Shown: in pieces, positions 27,981 through 37,088 of the stretch
How the letters are laid out: each line of letters starts with the position of its first letter
Position numbering within the stretch: position 1 is the first letter of the stretch
Assembly: GCF_025847275.1 (NCBI RefSeq)
Contig: NZ_JAOZEV010000002.1
Coordinates: 186,001-250,000, forward strand
Direction of reading: 5' to 3'
DNA from: Flavobacterium frigoritolerans
GTDB taxonomy: Bacteria > Bacteroidota > Bacteroidia > Flavobacteriales > Flavobacteriaceae
Length of the DNA: 64,000 nt
Notes under the pieces: model-generated
The model's input: only the letters and a program-made list of their open reading frames with translations
What the model was told of the DNA's origin: nothing
The model's database searches: none
Program-made: the position numbers and the translations under genes

Positions 27981-30125
27981 TTACTTCACAATTGTCATTT
28001 CATCAACAATGTGTTTAGCTCCAGCATATTTATCGATAATCCAAAGCACATAACGAATATCAACATTGATAGTTCTTTGTAATTTAGGATCAAAGATAAC
28101 ATCTCCAGCCATTGCTTCGATATTTCCATCAAAAGCAACTCCAATTAATTCTCCTTTTCCGTTAAGAACCGGCGAACCTGAATTTCCTCCTGTGATATCA
28201 TTATCTGTTAAGAAATTCACTGGCATGTATCCAGCTTTATCTGCATATTGTCCAAAATCTTTTGCTTTGTTTAATTCTAATAATCTTGCTGGTAAATCAA
28301 ATTCCTGATCTCCTGCTTTATACTTTTTAACCATTCCGGCCATTGTAGTATAATTATTAACTTTAGCATCATTTCTCTTATCTTCTGGCAAAGCACGAAC
28401 TTTTCCATAAGTCAATCTCAAAGTAGAGTTTGCATCTGGATATTTAATAGTATTTAATTTAGACTCTCTTAAACCTTCTACCAATTCGCGGTAAGCAATC
28501 GCAAAGCCATCATCAGCTTTTAATTGTCCTTCAGTTTTTGTACGGTATTTTGTTAGCAAATCATTAGAAATAATATACAATGGATCATGTACAATAGCTA
28601 ATGGTTTAGGATCTGCCATAAACGCTAACACTTTATCTTTAGATGTGAAATAGCTTATCTCAGTTGCCTTTGCAACATCTGCAGTAAAATCACCATTATT
28701 CTCTGATTTCATTTTAGCTATTTGTGGAGCTAAACCATACTCAACAGCTTTAGAAGCATATAAATTTAATTGAGCAGTTAGCACATCTTTTTCAAGCGGC
28801 GCATAAAATTCACCATAAATATTATCAATCAGGGCGTTAATCTTAGGCAACATCTCTGCTTTTTTAGCGTCATTTTCTCTATAATAAGCTATCAATGCAT
28901 TCCCCAAATTTGCTGGTCCAGTTGCATAACTTGAAGTACGCAAAAGCTGTGTTAAGTAATTATCATGAGTCGCTTTTAAATTAGTTTCTCTATAATAACC
29001 GTTAATAGTTGGAATTACATTTTCGTATTTTTCTTTATTAGCTGGCAAAGAAGCCCATTCGTAAAACTTATCTTCTTGTTCTGTTTTAGTAGCTACTGTT
29101 CCCGCTTTTGTTAAAGCATCGATCATACCTTGACGGTTTTTCCAGTAGTTTGCTGTTGAAGCATATTTAGACGCATATTGCAAACGAACTGTTGCATCTT
29201 TATCCATATACTTTTTCATTTGGTCCATTCCTGTTTTTGCACCTTCAACCCAAGCAGGATAAGCAAACTTTATGTTTTGCTCAATTCCACCAGCTGGCAT
29301 CCAACGGTTTGTTCTTCCGGGATAACCTAATATCATAGCAAAATCATTCTCTTTAACTCCTTTTAAGCTTACTGGCAAATGGTGTTTTGGCTGTAAAGGC
29401 ACATTGTCTTTAGAATATTCTGCAGGATTTCCATTTTTATCGGCATATACTCTAAACATAGAGAAATCTCCAGTATGACGCGGCCATTCCCAGTTATCCG
29501 TATCCCCTCCAAATTTTCCAACACTCTCTGGTGGTGTCCCTACTAAACGTACATCTGTATAATCCTGATACACGAAATAGTAATACTCATTCCCTTGAAA
29601 GAAAGGACGAACAGAAACTGTATATTTTCCACCCTCATTATTTTCTTTCTCAATCAGAGCCATTTCTTGTTGAATAGCTTTGTTTCTTTCTGATTCTGTC
29701 ATTTTATCATTTACTTTTGATAAAATTCTTTTAGAAACATCATCCATACGTACGAAGAAACGAACGTATAATGATTTTGGTTTCATTTCGGCACTTTTGT
29801 CTTTTGCCCAAAAACCGTTTTTTAAGTAATTCTGCTCTTCACTAGAAAGCTCTGCGATAGCATCGTAACCACAGTGATGATTCGTTAAAACCAAACCGTT
29901 TTTAGAAACCATTTCGGCAGTACATCCACCATTAAACTGGACTATTGCATCTTTCAAACTATGATTATTGATACTATAGATTTCTTCAGATGTAAGCTGT
30001 AAGCCCATTTTCTGCATATCTCTATGATTCAATCTCTCGATAAACATCAAAAACCACATTCCTTCATCTGCTTTCACAGGAAAAGCCATAAGGCACATTG
30101 TCAAAAATAAAATTATTTTTTTCAT
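27981..30125 (-). CDS. S46 dipeptidyl-peptidase, DPP7-like
   Basis: 714 residues, full length for the family. A signal peptide ends near VKADEG. The catalytic His is in TNHHCGY (residues 81-87) and the catalytic Ser649 in TGGNSGSPV. Eighteen residues after Ser649 is Gly667 (AFDGNIE). In studied enzymes a Gly here goes with DPP7 (hydrophobic P1) and an Arg with DPP11 (acidic P1), so a DPP7-like preference is predicted. It releases dipeptides in the periplasm during amino-acid scavenging. Followed by its own terminator. Confidence 0.9.
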   Translation of the reverse strand: MKKIILFLTMCLMAFPVKADEGMWFLMFIERLNHRDMQKMGLQLTSEEIYSINNHSLKDAIVQFNGGCTAEMVSKNGLVLTNHHCGYDAIAELSSEEQNYLKNGFWAKDKSAEMKPKSLYVRFFVRMDDVSKRILSKVNDKMTESERNKAIQQEMALIEKENNEGGKYTVSVRPFFQGNEYYYFVYQDYTDVRLVGTPPESVGKFGGDTDNWEWPRHTGDFSMFRVYADKNGNPAEYSKDNVPLQPKHHLPVSLKGVKENDFAMILGYPGRTNRWMPAGGIEQNIKFAYPAWVEGAKTGMDQMKKYMDKDATVRLQYASKYASTANYWKNRQGMIDALTKAGTVATKTEQEDKFYEWASLPANKEKYENVIPTINGYYRETNLKATHDNYLTQLLRTSSYATGPANLGNALIAYYRENDAKKAEMLPKINALIDNIYGEFYAPLEKDVLTAQLNLYASKAVEYGLAPQIAKMKSENNGDFTADVAKATEISYFTSKDKVLAFMADPKPLAIVHDPLYIISNDLLTKYRTKTEGQLKADDGFAIAYRELVEGLRESKLNTIKYPDANSTLRLTYGKVRALPEDKRNDAKVNNYTTMAGMVKKYKAGDQEFDLPARLLELNKAKDFGQYADKAGYMPVNFLTDNDITGGNSGSPVLNGKGELIGVAFDGNIEAMAGDVIFDPKLQRTINVDIRYVLWIIDKYAGAKHIVDEMTIVK

Positions 30126-30354
30126 ACGTATTAAATATTTTTAGTTGTGCGAATATAGTTCATTTTCGCAATTAAACATCTAAGCGCAATCCCCAAATTA
30201 AACATATCTATAAATTTTCACCTAATACCTGTTAATTCCTCACATTCAAAATAAAATATATTCCATAGAATGCATTTTATTTCATAAATAAATATGTAAT
30301 AAATAATTTATTAAAAAATAACAATACATAATTAATTTCTTATGAAAATTATCA

Positions 30355-30362
30355 TACTTTTG
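30355..30362 (+). promoter_or_regulatory. -7 box of the small barrel gene
   Basis: TACTTTTG matches TAnnTTTG, 22 bases before the ATG at 30385. The -33 element is not clear. Confidence 0.55.
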
Positions 30363-30384
30363 TAAAAAATAAAATTAAAATCAC

Positions 30385-30915
30385 ATGAAAAAATTATTAC
30401 TATGTATTGCTTTAGTTGTTTCTACAATGGCTACAGCACAAAAAGGTTCAATCCTTGTAGGAGGAAATGTTGAATATTCTTCTGATAAAATTGGAGATAT
30501 TAAAAACGAATCATTTGATTTTTCACCAACATTCGGTTATCAATTTTCAGAAAACTGGACTGCAGGGGTAAATGCTACTGTTGGTAACATCAAAAAAGAC
30601 AACGGTCAAAACTCAAACAATCAAAAAATTGGTGGATTTGTTCGTTACTCAAGACCTCTTAACGAAACTTTTGCAGTTTTTGCAGATATAGGATCAGGTT
30701 ACCAACAGAATTCTATAAATGATGCAAAAGGAATGTATGCTTATATTACACCTGCTTTATTCATAAACATGAACAAAGGCTTTGGTTTAAACTTTTCAAT
30801 AGGTGGACTTAACTATGATAACATAGATGGTAAAAACGACTTAAGACAAGAGCACATTAAATTCAATTTTGGAAAAACATTAAACATTGGTATTTCTAAA
30901 AACTTTAGTTTGTAA
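30385..30915 (+). CDS. Small outer-membrane beta-barrel protein
   Basis: 176 residues. A signal peptide ends at TMATAQ (residue 19). Alternating amphipathic strands follow (SFDFSPTFGYQFSENWTAGV, IGGFVRYSRPLNETFAVFAD, GFGLNFSIGGLNY), consistent with an eight-stranded OmpA/OmpX-like barrel. The last residues (ISKNFSL) end close to an aromatic. Such proteins are numerous in Flavobacterium; no specific function can be given. Single gene with its own promoter and terminator. Confidence 0.8.
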   Translation: MKKLLLCIALVVSTMATAQKGSILVGGNVEYSSDKIGDIKNESFDFSPTFGYQFSENWTAGVNATVGNIKKDNGQNSNNQKIGGFVRYSRPLNETFAVFADIGSGYQQNSINDAKGMYAYITPALFINMNKGFGLNFSIGGLNYDNIDGKNDLRQEHIKFNFGKTLNIGISKNFSL

Positions 30916-30938
30916 AAATACGTTCTTTATTGAAACAA

Positions 30939-30966
30939 AAAAAACCACCAATTGGTGGTTTTTTTG
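30939..30966 (+). terminator. Bidirectional terminator between the barrel gene and obgE
   Basis: Perfect palindrome AACCACCAA/TTGGTGGTT (30943-30960) with T-runs on both strands. It should stop both convergent transcripts. Confidence 0.85.
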
Positions 30967-30991
30967 TTTATATATAATATCTATTCAGACA

Positions 30992-31993
30992 TTAATCATT
31001 CAACATTTTCCACAATTTATCTTTCAACTCAGACAAGCCTTGTTGGGCTACAGATGAAATGAACATATAAGGAGTATCTTTAAAAGCCACATCAAGCTCA
31101 ACTTTTAACTCTGCTTTAAGCTCATCGTCTAACATATCACATTTGGATATTACTAATAGACGTTCTTTATCCAACATCTCTGGATTGTACTTTGTTAATT
31201 CATTTACCAAAATATCATACTCGGCCTTAATATCTGGTGTATCGACTGGAACAAGAAATAACAAAGTCGAATTACGTTCTATATGACGTAAGAAATAATG
31301 ACCTAAACCTTTTCCTTCGGCTGCCCCTTCAATAATTCCTGGAATATCAGCAATTACAAAAGATTGAAAATCTCTATAAGCTACAATCCCTAAATTAGGT
31401 TTTAATGTCGTAAATGGATAATCTGCAATTTTAGGCTTCGCAGAAGTCAAAACTGACAACAATGTAGATTTACCTGCATTTGGAAAACCAACCAATCCAA
31501 CATCAGCAAGAACTTTAAGCTCCAAGATCACATCCATTTCTACTCCAGGCAAACCTGGCTGCGCATATCTTGGTGTTTGATTTGTTGAACTTCTAAAATG
31601 CCAGTTTCCCAAACCACCTTTTCCTCCTCTTGAAAGAATTTGTTTTTCTCCGTGCTCAGTAATTTCAAACAAGGTTTCACCTGTTTCTTTATCTTTTACA
31701 ACTGTTCCTAATGGCACTTCAATAAACTTATCATCACCATCAGCTCCAGTACTTCTATCTCCTCCACCGTCTCCTCCATGTCCAGCTTTAATGTGACGAG
31801 CAAATTTTAAATGAAACAAAGTCCAAAGTCCTTTATTACCAACTAAAAAAACATGCCCACCACGTCCACCATCTCCACCATCAGGACCGCCTTTTTCAAT
31901 AAATTTCTCTCTATGTAAATGCGTAGAACCTTTTCCTCCTTTTCCGGAAGAAACAAATATTTTAACGTAGTCTACAAAATTTCCCTCTGTCAT
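30992..31993 (-). CDS. obgE: Obg-family GTPase ObgE/CgtA
   Basis: 333 residues. The glycine-rich Obg domain ([20 protein letters not shown] and [12 protein letters not shown]) is followed by a G domain with P-loop GFPNAGKST (169-177), switch [11 protein letters not shown] and NKxD-type SKCDML. There is no C-terminal OCT extension. The protein acts in 50S maturation and the stringent response. It is the last gene of the leftward hpt-adk-CNNM-obgE group. Confidence 0.95.
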   Translation of the reverse strand: MTEGNFVDYVKIFVSSGKGGKGSTHLHREKFIEKGGPDGGDGGRGGHVFLVGNKGLWTLFHLKFARHIKAGHGGDGGGDRSTGADGDDKFIEVPLGTVVKDKETGETLFEITEHGEKQILSRGGKGGLGNWHFRSSTNQTPRYAQPGLPGVEMDVILELKVLADVGLVGFPNAGKSTLLSVLTSAKPKIADYPFTTLKPNLGIVAYRDFQSFVIADIPGIIEGAAEGKGLGHYFLRHIERNSTLLFLVPVDTPDIKAEYDILVNELTKYNPEMLDKERLLVISKCDMLDDELKAELKVELDVAFKDTPYMFISSVAQQGLSELKDKLWKMLND

Positions 31994-31999
31994 ATTTCT

Positions 32000-32050
32000 C
32001 AGTATTCAGTTGCAGCTGCAGTTTACAGCGCAAGTTGCGACTGAAAACTG
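32000..32050. repeat. Imperfect copy of the AGTCGCAGTTT palindromic repeat
   Basis: Between obgE and the CNNM gene. Arms CAGTATTCAGTTGCA and TTGCGACTGAAAACTG are nearly complementary, with two mismatches, and flank a CAGTTTACAG core. It matches the perfect copy at 37089-37139 and the copy at 53510-53571. Confidence 0.7.
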
Positions 32051-32070
32051 TAACCAAAACTATTTTAATG

Positions 32071-33345
32071 TTAACCTTTTAATGCTTTTATTAATACTTT
32101 ATCAATCTTTACGCCATCCATATCGATGACCTCTAATTCAAATTTTTGCCAAATTAATTTCTCCCCTTCTTTTGGAATGCGAGATAATTCGGTCATTATT
32201 AAACCACTTACAGTGGTAACTTCATAATCATTAATTAATTCATCTAACTCAAAATAAGTTAAGAAATCATGCAATGAATAATGTCCATCAACCAACCAGG
32301 TTCCATCTTCTCTTTCTACTAACTGAAACTCGTCTTTATAAAAATCCGCTGCATCTCCTACAAGAGCTTCGAGAATATCATTTAATGTTATAATTCCTTG
32401 AAAAATTCCATATTCATCAGAAACGAAAGCATAATGTATTCCCGTTTTCTTAAAATTCTCTAATGCTTTATAAGCCGTTGTTTGCTCCATTATAAAAGGA
32501 GCTTCGGTCATTATAGAGGCCAAACTGAAATCTTCTTTTTCTATATTGGCAAAAATTGTTTTCAAATTAACAACTCCCGAAATATCATCATAGTTCTCTG
32601 TATAAACAGGATAAATGGAGTGTAAATCTTCTAAAATCAATTCTTTTACACGCTGTTTATCTGAATTTAACGGTAAGAAAACTACCGATTTTCTGTGTGT
32701 CATTAACGAGTTAACTTTTCTATCACCGATATGAAAAACACGTTCCACAATATCTTGTTCTATCTCTTGTACCTCACCACCTTCAGTACCTTCTTTAATA
32801 ATAGCTTTTATTTCTTCTTCGGTAACTTTACCATCGGCAGTTGGTTTTATTTGCAAAACGTTCAACAAAAAATCTGTTGAATTAGTTAATAACCAAATAA
32901 ACGGAGCTGTAATAATCGAGACAATCTTCATTGGCAAAGCCACAGCTTTAGCAATAGCTTCAGGGTGATTTAAACCAATTCTCTTAGGTAACAACTCACC
33001 CAAAACAAGAGAAAAGAAAGTTAAAACCACAACTACAATCCCTACAGCAACAGAATGCGCATAAGGTTGAAAAACTTCAAATTTACCTACAAAAGCTTCA
33101 ACATCCATCGTGATTTTATCACCACTATAAATACCCGTCAAAATCCCTATTAAGGTAATTCCGATTTGTACAGTCGATAAAAACTTATTTGGTGAGTTGG
33201 CTAAATCTAAAGCAATTTTAGCACTTTTATTACCTTTCTTGGCAGCTGTCTCTAATCTATTCTTCCTTGCCGAAATCAATGCGATTTCCGACATAGAGAA
33301 AACCCCATTTAAAATTATTAGAAAAAATATTATTAGTATTTCCAT
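32071..33345 (-). CDS. CNNM/CorC-type membrane protein (hemolysin family)
   Basis: 424 residues. The N-terminal CNNM (DUF21) domain has three or four membrane segments (MEILIIFFLIILNGVFSMSE, VAVGIVVVVLTFFSLVLGEL). A CBS-domain pair follows (MTHRKSVVFLPLNSDKQRVK, IMTEAPFIMEQTTAYKALEN) and then the small CorC_HlyC domain at about residues 340-424. Members transport or sense Mg2+ or Co2+; the hemolysin label is historical. It lies between adk and obgE. Confidence 0.88.
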   Translation of the reverse strand: MEILIIFFLIILNGVFSMSEIALISARKNRLETAAKKGNKSAKIALDLANSPNKFLSTVQIGITLIGILTGIYSGDKITMDVEAFVGKFEVFQPYAHSVAVGIVVVVLTFFSLVLGELLPKRIGLNHPEAIAKAVALPMKIVSIITAPFIWLLTNSTDFLLNVLQIKPTADGKVTEEEIKAIIKEGTEGGEVQEIEQDIVERVFHIGDRKVNSLMTHRKSVVFLPLNSDKQRVKELILEDLHSIYPVYTENYDDISGVVNLKTIFANIEKEDFSLASIMTEAPFIMEQTTAYKALENFKKTGIHYAFVSDEYGIFQGIITLNDILEALVGDAADFYKDEFQLVEREDGTWLVDGHYSLHDFLTYFELDELINDYEVTTVSGLIMTELSRIPKEGEKLIWQKFELEVIDMDGVKIDKVLIKALKG

Positions 33346-33363
33346 TTTTATGTTTAAATATTT

Positions 33364-33429
33364 AAAGTTTAAAGCCTAAAATTTACCCCGAATAAACACT
33401 ATTTAGGTAAATCTTAAACCTTAAACTTT
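33364..33429. repeat. AT-rich inverted repeat between adk and the CNNM gene
   Basis: 24-base arms beginning AAAGTTTAA and ending ATTTACC (33364-33387 and 33406-33429) are largely complementary. The spacer is 18 bases. Related AAGTTTAAA blocks occur at 36513-36595. It fills the gap before the CNNM start. Confidence 0.65.
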
Positions 33430-33444
33430 AAACTATTTTTTTTA

Positions 33445-34017
33445 TTACAAATTATCAATTACACTAGTCAAACGCTCAGTTATTTCTTCAATAGACCCGA
33501 TGCCATTTACTGCGTAAAATTTATTTTGCTCTTTATAGTATCCAATTAATGGAGCTGTTTTTTCATTATATTCCTGATATCTCACACGAATTTTTTCTTC
33601 GTCCTGATCATCTGCTCTTCCACTTGTTTTTCCTCTTTCTAATAAACGAGCTACTAGAATTTCATCATCAGCCTCTAAAGCAATTGTTGCCGTAACACTT
33701 GTGCCAATAGTCGGTAAAAACTTATCTAATGCTGCTGCCTGATCTAGTGTTCTTGGATAACCATCAAACAAAAACCCTGCTGTATCTGGATGTTTTTTTA
33801 CTTCATCAATTAACATTGCAGTAGTTACTTCGCATGGGACTAATTCCCCATTATCCATAAAAACTCTAGCTTTCTTACCTAAATCTGTATCATTTTTTAA
33901 ATTAAAACGAAAGATATCTCCAGTTGAAAGATGTGTTAACTTATATTTTTCTTTTAAAAATTCTGCCTGAGTCCCTTTTCCTGCACCCGGTTTTCCAAAT
34001 AAAACAATATTAATCAT
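33445..34017 (-). CDS. adk: Adenylate kinase (short form)
   Basis: 190 residues. P-loop GKPGAGKGT (8-16), AMP-binding THLSTGDIFR and the signature FLFDGYPRTLDQA. The LID is short (RGKTSGRADD), without the zinc-binding insert, as in the 190-residue Bacteroidota forms. The enzyme interconverts ATP+AMP and 2 ADP. It lies in a purine-related cluster. Confidence 0.96.
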   Translation of the reverse strand: MINIVLFGKPGAGKGTQAEFLKEKYKLTHLSTGDIFRFNLKNDTDLGKKARVFMDNGELVPCEVTTAMLIDEVKKHPDTAGFLFDGYPRTLDQAAALDKFLPTIGTSVTATIALEADDEILVARLLERGKTSGRADDQDEEKIRVRYQEYNEKTAPLIGYYKEQNKFYAVNGIGSIEEITERLTSVIDNL

Positions 34018-34106
34018 AGTTTGTGTGTTGTGTCGTACTTCCTTATTCTTTTAAAGAAGTTTAAAGTGAATAGCTAATTTATAATTCTTTGATTTTGGTT
34101 CTAAAT

Positions 34107-34637
34107 TTATTCTGCCAATTGGTATATTTCAGACAAATTTCTTCCCAAACCATCGTAGTCTAAACCGTAACCAACAATAAATTTGTTTGGAATTCGAATT
34201 CCGATATAATCAATTTTAACATCTTTTTTATAAGCCTCAGGTTTAAAGAACAAAGTAGCTATTTTTAAATGCTTAACATTTTGTTTTTTAAACATTTCTT
34301 TAAGTTCAACTACAGTATTTCCTGTGTCAACAATATCTTCAATAATAACCACTGATCTTCCGGTTAAATCTTGATTCAATCCTATCAGTTGTTTAACATC
34401 GTGAGATGTTTCTGTCCCTTCGTAAGATGCCATTTTAATAAATGAAACCTCGCAGTGTTTTTTATATTTTTTTAAAAAATCGGCAACAACCATAAAAGAA
34501 CCATTAAGAACACCGATAAAAATTGGAATTTCATCTCCAAAATCATCTTGTACCTGGGCTACCATTTTAGTAATTGCAAAATCGATTTCTTTAGCCGAAA
34601 TAAACGGAACAAATTGTTTATCGTGAAGTTGTATCAT
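34107..34637 (-). CDS. hpt: Hypoxanthine phosphoribosyltransferase
   Basis: 176 residues. The PRPP loop VVIIEDIVDTGNT spans residues 96-108. FIGVLNGSFMVVADFLKK and the C-terminal VGYGLDYDGLGRNLSEIY fit the family. It salvages hypoxanthine and guanine. It heads the leftward purine group with a promoter of its own. Confidence 0.95.
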   Translation of the reverse strand: MIQLHDKQFVPFISAKEIDFAITKMVAQVQDDFGDEIPIFIGVLNGSFMVVADFLKKYKKHCEVSFIKMASYEGTETSHDVKQLIGLNQDLTGRSVVIIEDIVDTGNTVVELKEMFKKQNVKHLKIATLFFKPEAYKKDVKIDYIGIRIPNKFIVGYGLDYDGLGRNLSEIYQLAE

Positions 34638-34662
34638 TATTTTTTACATTTAAAATAATGGG

Positions 34663-34670
34663 CAAAGATA
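34663..34670 (-). promoter_or_regulatory. -7 box of hpt
   Basis: TATCTTTG on the minus strand, 25 bases upstream of the hpt ATG. It forms a divergent pair with the plus-strand box at 34704-34711. Confidence 0.55.
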
Positions 34671-34703
34671 CAGAATTCGAGTTTTAGAATTGAATATTGA
34701 CCC

Positions 34704-34711
34704 TAAATTTG
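34704..34711 (+). promoter_or_regulatory. -7 box of the helical protein gene
   Basis: TAAATTTG matches TAnnTTTG, 25 bases before the ATG at 34737. Confidence 0.5.
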
Positions 34712-34736
34712 TATTTTTAAATCAAAAAAAAAATTG

Positions 34737-35288
34737 ATGGCCTCTGAATTACAAAAAACCCTTGATTATGTAAGTGCTTACAGAGAAAATAGAGTTAAAG
34801 GTGCGCAAACTGTTTTGGAAAATCCTGATTGTTTTCCGGAATTAATTGCAATTTGCTTCGACATTTCTGACAAAAACACGCATAAAGCCTGTTGGATTCT
34901 AGAATTTGTATCTTATGAAAAGCTAGAATGGTTACAACCTCATCTTGATTTTTTTTGCGCCAATCTTAAACATTTAAAAGACGAAAGTTCTATTAGACCC
35001 ATTGCAAAAATCTGCCAACTTCTCGTCAAAGCTCATTACAAAAAATCAGAAATAAATAGCACACTTTCAGAAACTCAGCTTCAAGACATCATCGAAACCA
35101 GTTTTGATTGGTTAATAACCGATACTAAAGTCGCAGCAAAAGCCTACTCTATTAGAACCTTACATATATTAGGCAAACATTACGATTGGATTCATCCCGA
35201 ATTACAAATCATACTAACCAAGGATTACGGAAATCATACTGCTGCTTATAAAGCTGTTGCAAGAGAAGTTCTTAAGAAAATAAAATAG
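34737..35288 (+). CDS. Uncharacterised helical (HEAT-like) protein
   Basis: 183 residues from the ATG at 34737; a TTG three bases earlier is also possible. It appears all alpha-helical with HEAT-like helix pairs (IAICFDISDKNTHKACWILE, LHILGKHYDWIHPELQIILT). It has no signal peptide. Similar proteins are sometimes labelled adenylosuccinate lyase in databases, probably by neighbourhood, but no lyase motif is present. It lies between hpt and purK, so a link to purine metabolism is possible but unproven. Confidence 0.6.
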   Translation: MASELQKTLDYVSAYRENRVKGAQTVLENPDCFPELIAICFDISDKNTHKACWILEFVSYEKLEWLQPHLDFFCANLKHLKDESSIRPIAKICQLLVKAHYKKSEINSTLSETQLQDIIETSFDWLITDTKVAAKAYSIRTLHILGKHYDWIHPELQIILTKDYGNHTAAYKAVAREVLKKIK

Positions 35289-35314
35289 GATTTTCCTATT
35301 CAATCATTATAAAG

Positions 35315-35322
35315 TATCTTTG
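35315..35322 (+). promoter_or_regulatory. -7 box of purK
   Basis: TATCTTTG fits TAnnTTTG, 20 bases before the purK ATG. The -33 region has only TTT. Confidence 0.55.
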
Positions 35323-35342
35323 CGCATCACAAACACACAACA

Positions 35343-36500
35343 ATGAATTATTTTTCTTCTGATTTTAAATTAGGAATATTAGGCGGTGGACAATTAGGCA
35401 AAATGCTTCTTTTTGACACACGTAAATTTGACATACAAACTTATGTTTTAGACCCAAGCGATGAAGCTCCAAGCAAAATCGCCTGTAATAAATTCTTTCA
35501 AGGTGATTTAATGGACTTTGAAACTGTTTACAATTTCGGGAAACAAGTAGATGTTTTAACTTTCGAAATCGAACTTGTAAACCTTGAAGCCCTTGAAAAA
35601 CTAGAAAACGAAGGCATAAAAGTATATCCTTCGCCAAAAACCTTAAGAGGAATTCAGAATAAAGGAATCCAAAAAGATTTTTACATCAAAAACAATATTC
35701 CAACTGCTCCTTTTGAAAGATTTGAAAATCTGGAAAGCCTAAAAGCTGCTGTCACATCGAGCAGAGTCGAGATGCCTTTTGTATGGAAATGTACGGAGTT
35801 TGGTTATGACGGAAATGGCGTAAAAGTTATTCGCCAAGCTTCAGATTTAGATAATCTCCCAAATGTAGAGTGTATTGCTGAAACAATGGTTCCGTTCAAG
35901 AATGAACTTGCTGTAATTGTTTGTCGCACACCATCGGGAGAAATAAAAACATATCCTGTTGTTGAAATGGAATTTCATCCAGAGGCAAATCAGGTAGAAT
36001 ATGTAATTTGTCCTGCAAGAATTGATGAAAAAGTAGCTCAAAAAGCAAGAGCGATTGCGCTTAATGTTTCAGAGAAATTTAATCATGTTGGTCTTTTGGC
36101 AGTTGAAATGTTCCAAACTCAAGATGATGAAATTTTGGTAAACGAAGTTGCTCCTCGCCCACACAATTCTGGTCATTATTCTATCGAAGCCAGTTATACT
36201 TCACAATTCGAAAACCACTTACGTGCTATTTTGGATCTTCCGCTAGGAAATACCGATAGTAAAGTAGCTGGCGTTATGGTAAACTTAGTTGGAGCCGAAG
36301 GATTCTCTGGCGATGTAATTTACCAAAACATCGAAACTATTTTAGGATGGAATGGCGTTACGCCACATATTTATGGTAAAAAGCAAACCCGTCCTTTCAG
36401 AAAAATGGGTCACGTTACAATCGTAAATGAAGATATGAATGAGGCAAGAAGAATTGCTGAAGATGTTAAGAACACTATTAAAGTGATTAGTGCTCAGTAA
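35343..36500 (+). CDS. purK: 5-(carboxyamino)imidazole ribonucleotide synthase PurK
   Basis: 385 residues, ATP-grasp fold. It begins KLGILGGGQLGKML (nucleotide loop), has FVWKCTEFGYDGNGVKV, the metal and ATP region VNEVAPRPHNSGHYSIEA and the end RKMGHVTIV. It makes N5-CAIR from AIR, bicarbonate and ATP, handing on to PurE. Residues about 137-144 (AVTSSRVEM) are encoded by DNA that resembles a dispersed intergenic repeat; see findings. Confidence 0.95.
   Translation: MNYFSSDFKLGILGGGQLGKMLLFDTRKFDIQTYVLDPSDEAPSKIACNKFFQGDLMDFETVYNFGKQVDVLTFEIELVNLEALEKLENEGIKVYPSPKTLRGIQNKGIQKDFYIKNNIPTAPFERFENLESLKAAVTSSRVEMPFVWKCTEFGYDGNGVKVIRQASDLDNLPNVECIAETMVPFKNELAVIVCRTPSGEIKTYPVVEMEFHPEANQVEYVICPARIDEKVAQKARAIALNVSEKFNHVGLLAVEMFQTQDDEILVNEVAPRPHNSGHYSIEASYTSQFENHLRAILDLPLGNTDSKVAGVMVNLVGAEGFSGDVIYQNIETILGWNGVTPHIYGKKQTRPFRKMGHVTIVNEDMNEARRIAEDVKNTIKVISAQ
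35750..35776. repeat. Repeat-like segment embedded in purK
   Basis: The stretch TGTCACATCGAGCAGAGTCG plus AGATGCC resembles a dispersed repeat that I recall from Flavobacterium intergenic regions (core TCGAGC-GAGTCGA). It is read in frame as a short linker in PurK before the conserved FVWKC. The identification is from memory, not from a search. Confidence 0.4.
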
Positions 36501-36512
36501 CAGTTTTCAACC

Positions 36513-36595
36513 TTAAAGTTTAAACAGATTTAAAATCAATATAAGTGACAGTTTTCAGTTGTAGTTTGCAACTTTAAACCTTTAACTTTAAACAA
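36513..36595. repeat. Composite repeat between purK and purE
   Basis: Contains AAAGTTTAAACAGATTTAAA, then GACAGTTTTCAGTTGTAGTTT, then ACTTTAAACCTTTAACTTTA. It combines blocks related to the repeats at 33364-33429 and 37089-37139. It fills most of the purK-purE gap. Confidence 0.55.
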
Positions 36596-36604
36596 AAAAA
36601 TAAA

Positions 36605-37087
36605 ATGAGCAAAGTAGCCGTAATCATGGGGAGCATCTCCGACATGCCAGTAATGCAAGATGCCATCGATATATTAAAAGGATTTGATATCGAAGTTGAA
36701 GTAGATATCGTTTCGGCACATAGAACGCCAGAAAAACTATTCGATTTCAGTAAAAACGCTCATACCCGCGGAATTTCGGTAATTATTGCTGGAGCTGGTG
36801 GAGCAGCACATTTACCTGGAATGGTTGCTTCCATGTCGCCACTTCCTGTAATTGGAGTTCCTGTAAAATCAAGCAATTCTATCGATGGTTGGGATTCGGT
36901 TTTATCGATTCTACAAATGCCAGGCGGAGTTCCTGTTGCAACTGTAGCGTTAAACGGAGCTAAAAATGCTGGAATCCTTGCTGCACAAATCATAGGAAGT
37001 CATGATAAAGTCGTTTTAGACAAAATCATAGCGTATAAAGAAAGCTTAAAAGAAGCCGTTTACAAATCTTCTGAAGGCTTGAAATAA
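36605..37087 (+). CDS. purE: N5-carboxyaminoimidazole ribonucleotide mutase PurE
   Basis: 160 residues. It has the PurE motifs MGSISDMPVM, VSAHRTPEKL and IAGAGGAAHLPGMVA, then GVPVKSSNSIDGWDSVLSI. It converts N5-CAIR to CAIR in de novo purine synthesis. It follows purK after a repeat-filled gap of 104 bases. Confidence 0.97.
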   Translation: MSKVAVIMGSISDMPVMQDAIDILKGFDIEVEVDIVSAHRTPEKLFDFSKNAHTRGISVIIAGAGGAAHLPGMVASMSPLPVIGVPVKSSNSIDGWDSVLSILQMPGGVPVATVALNGAKNAGILAAQIIGSHDKVVLDKIIAYKESLKEAVYKSSEGLK

Positions 37088-37088
37088 T

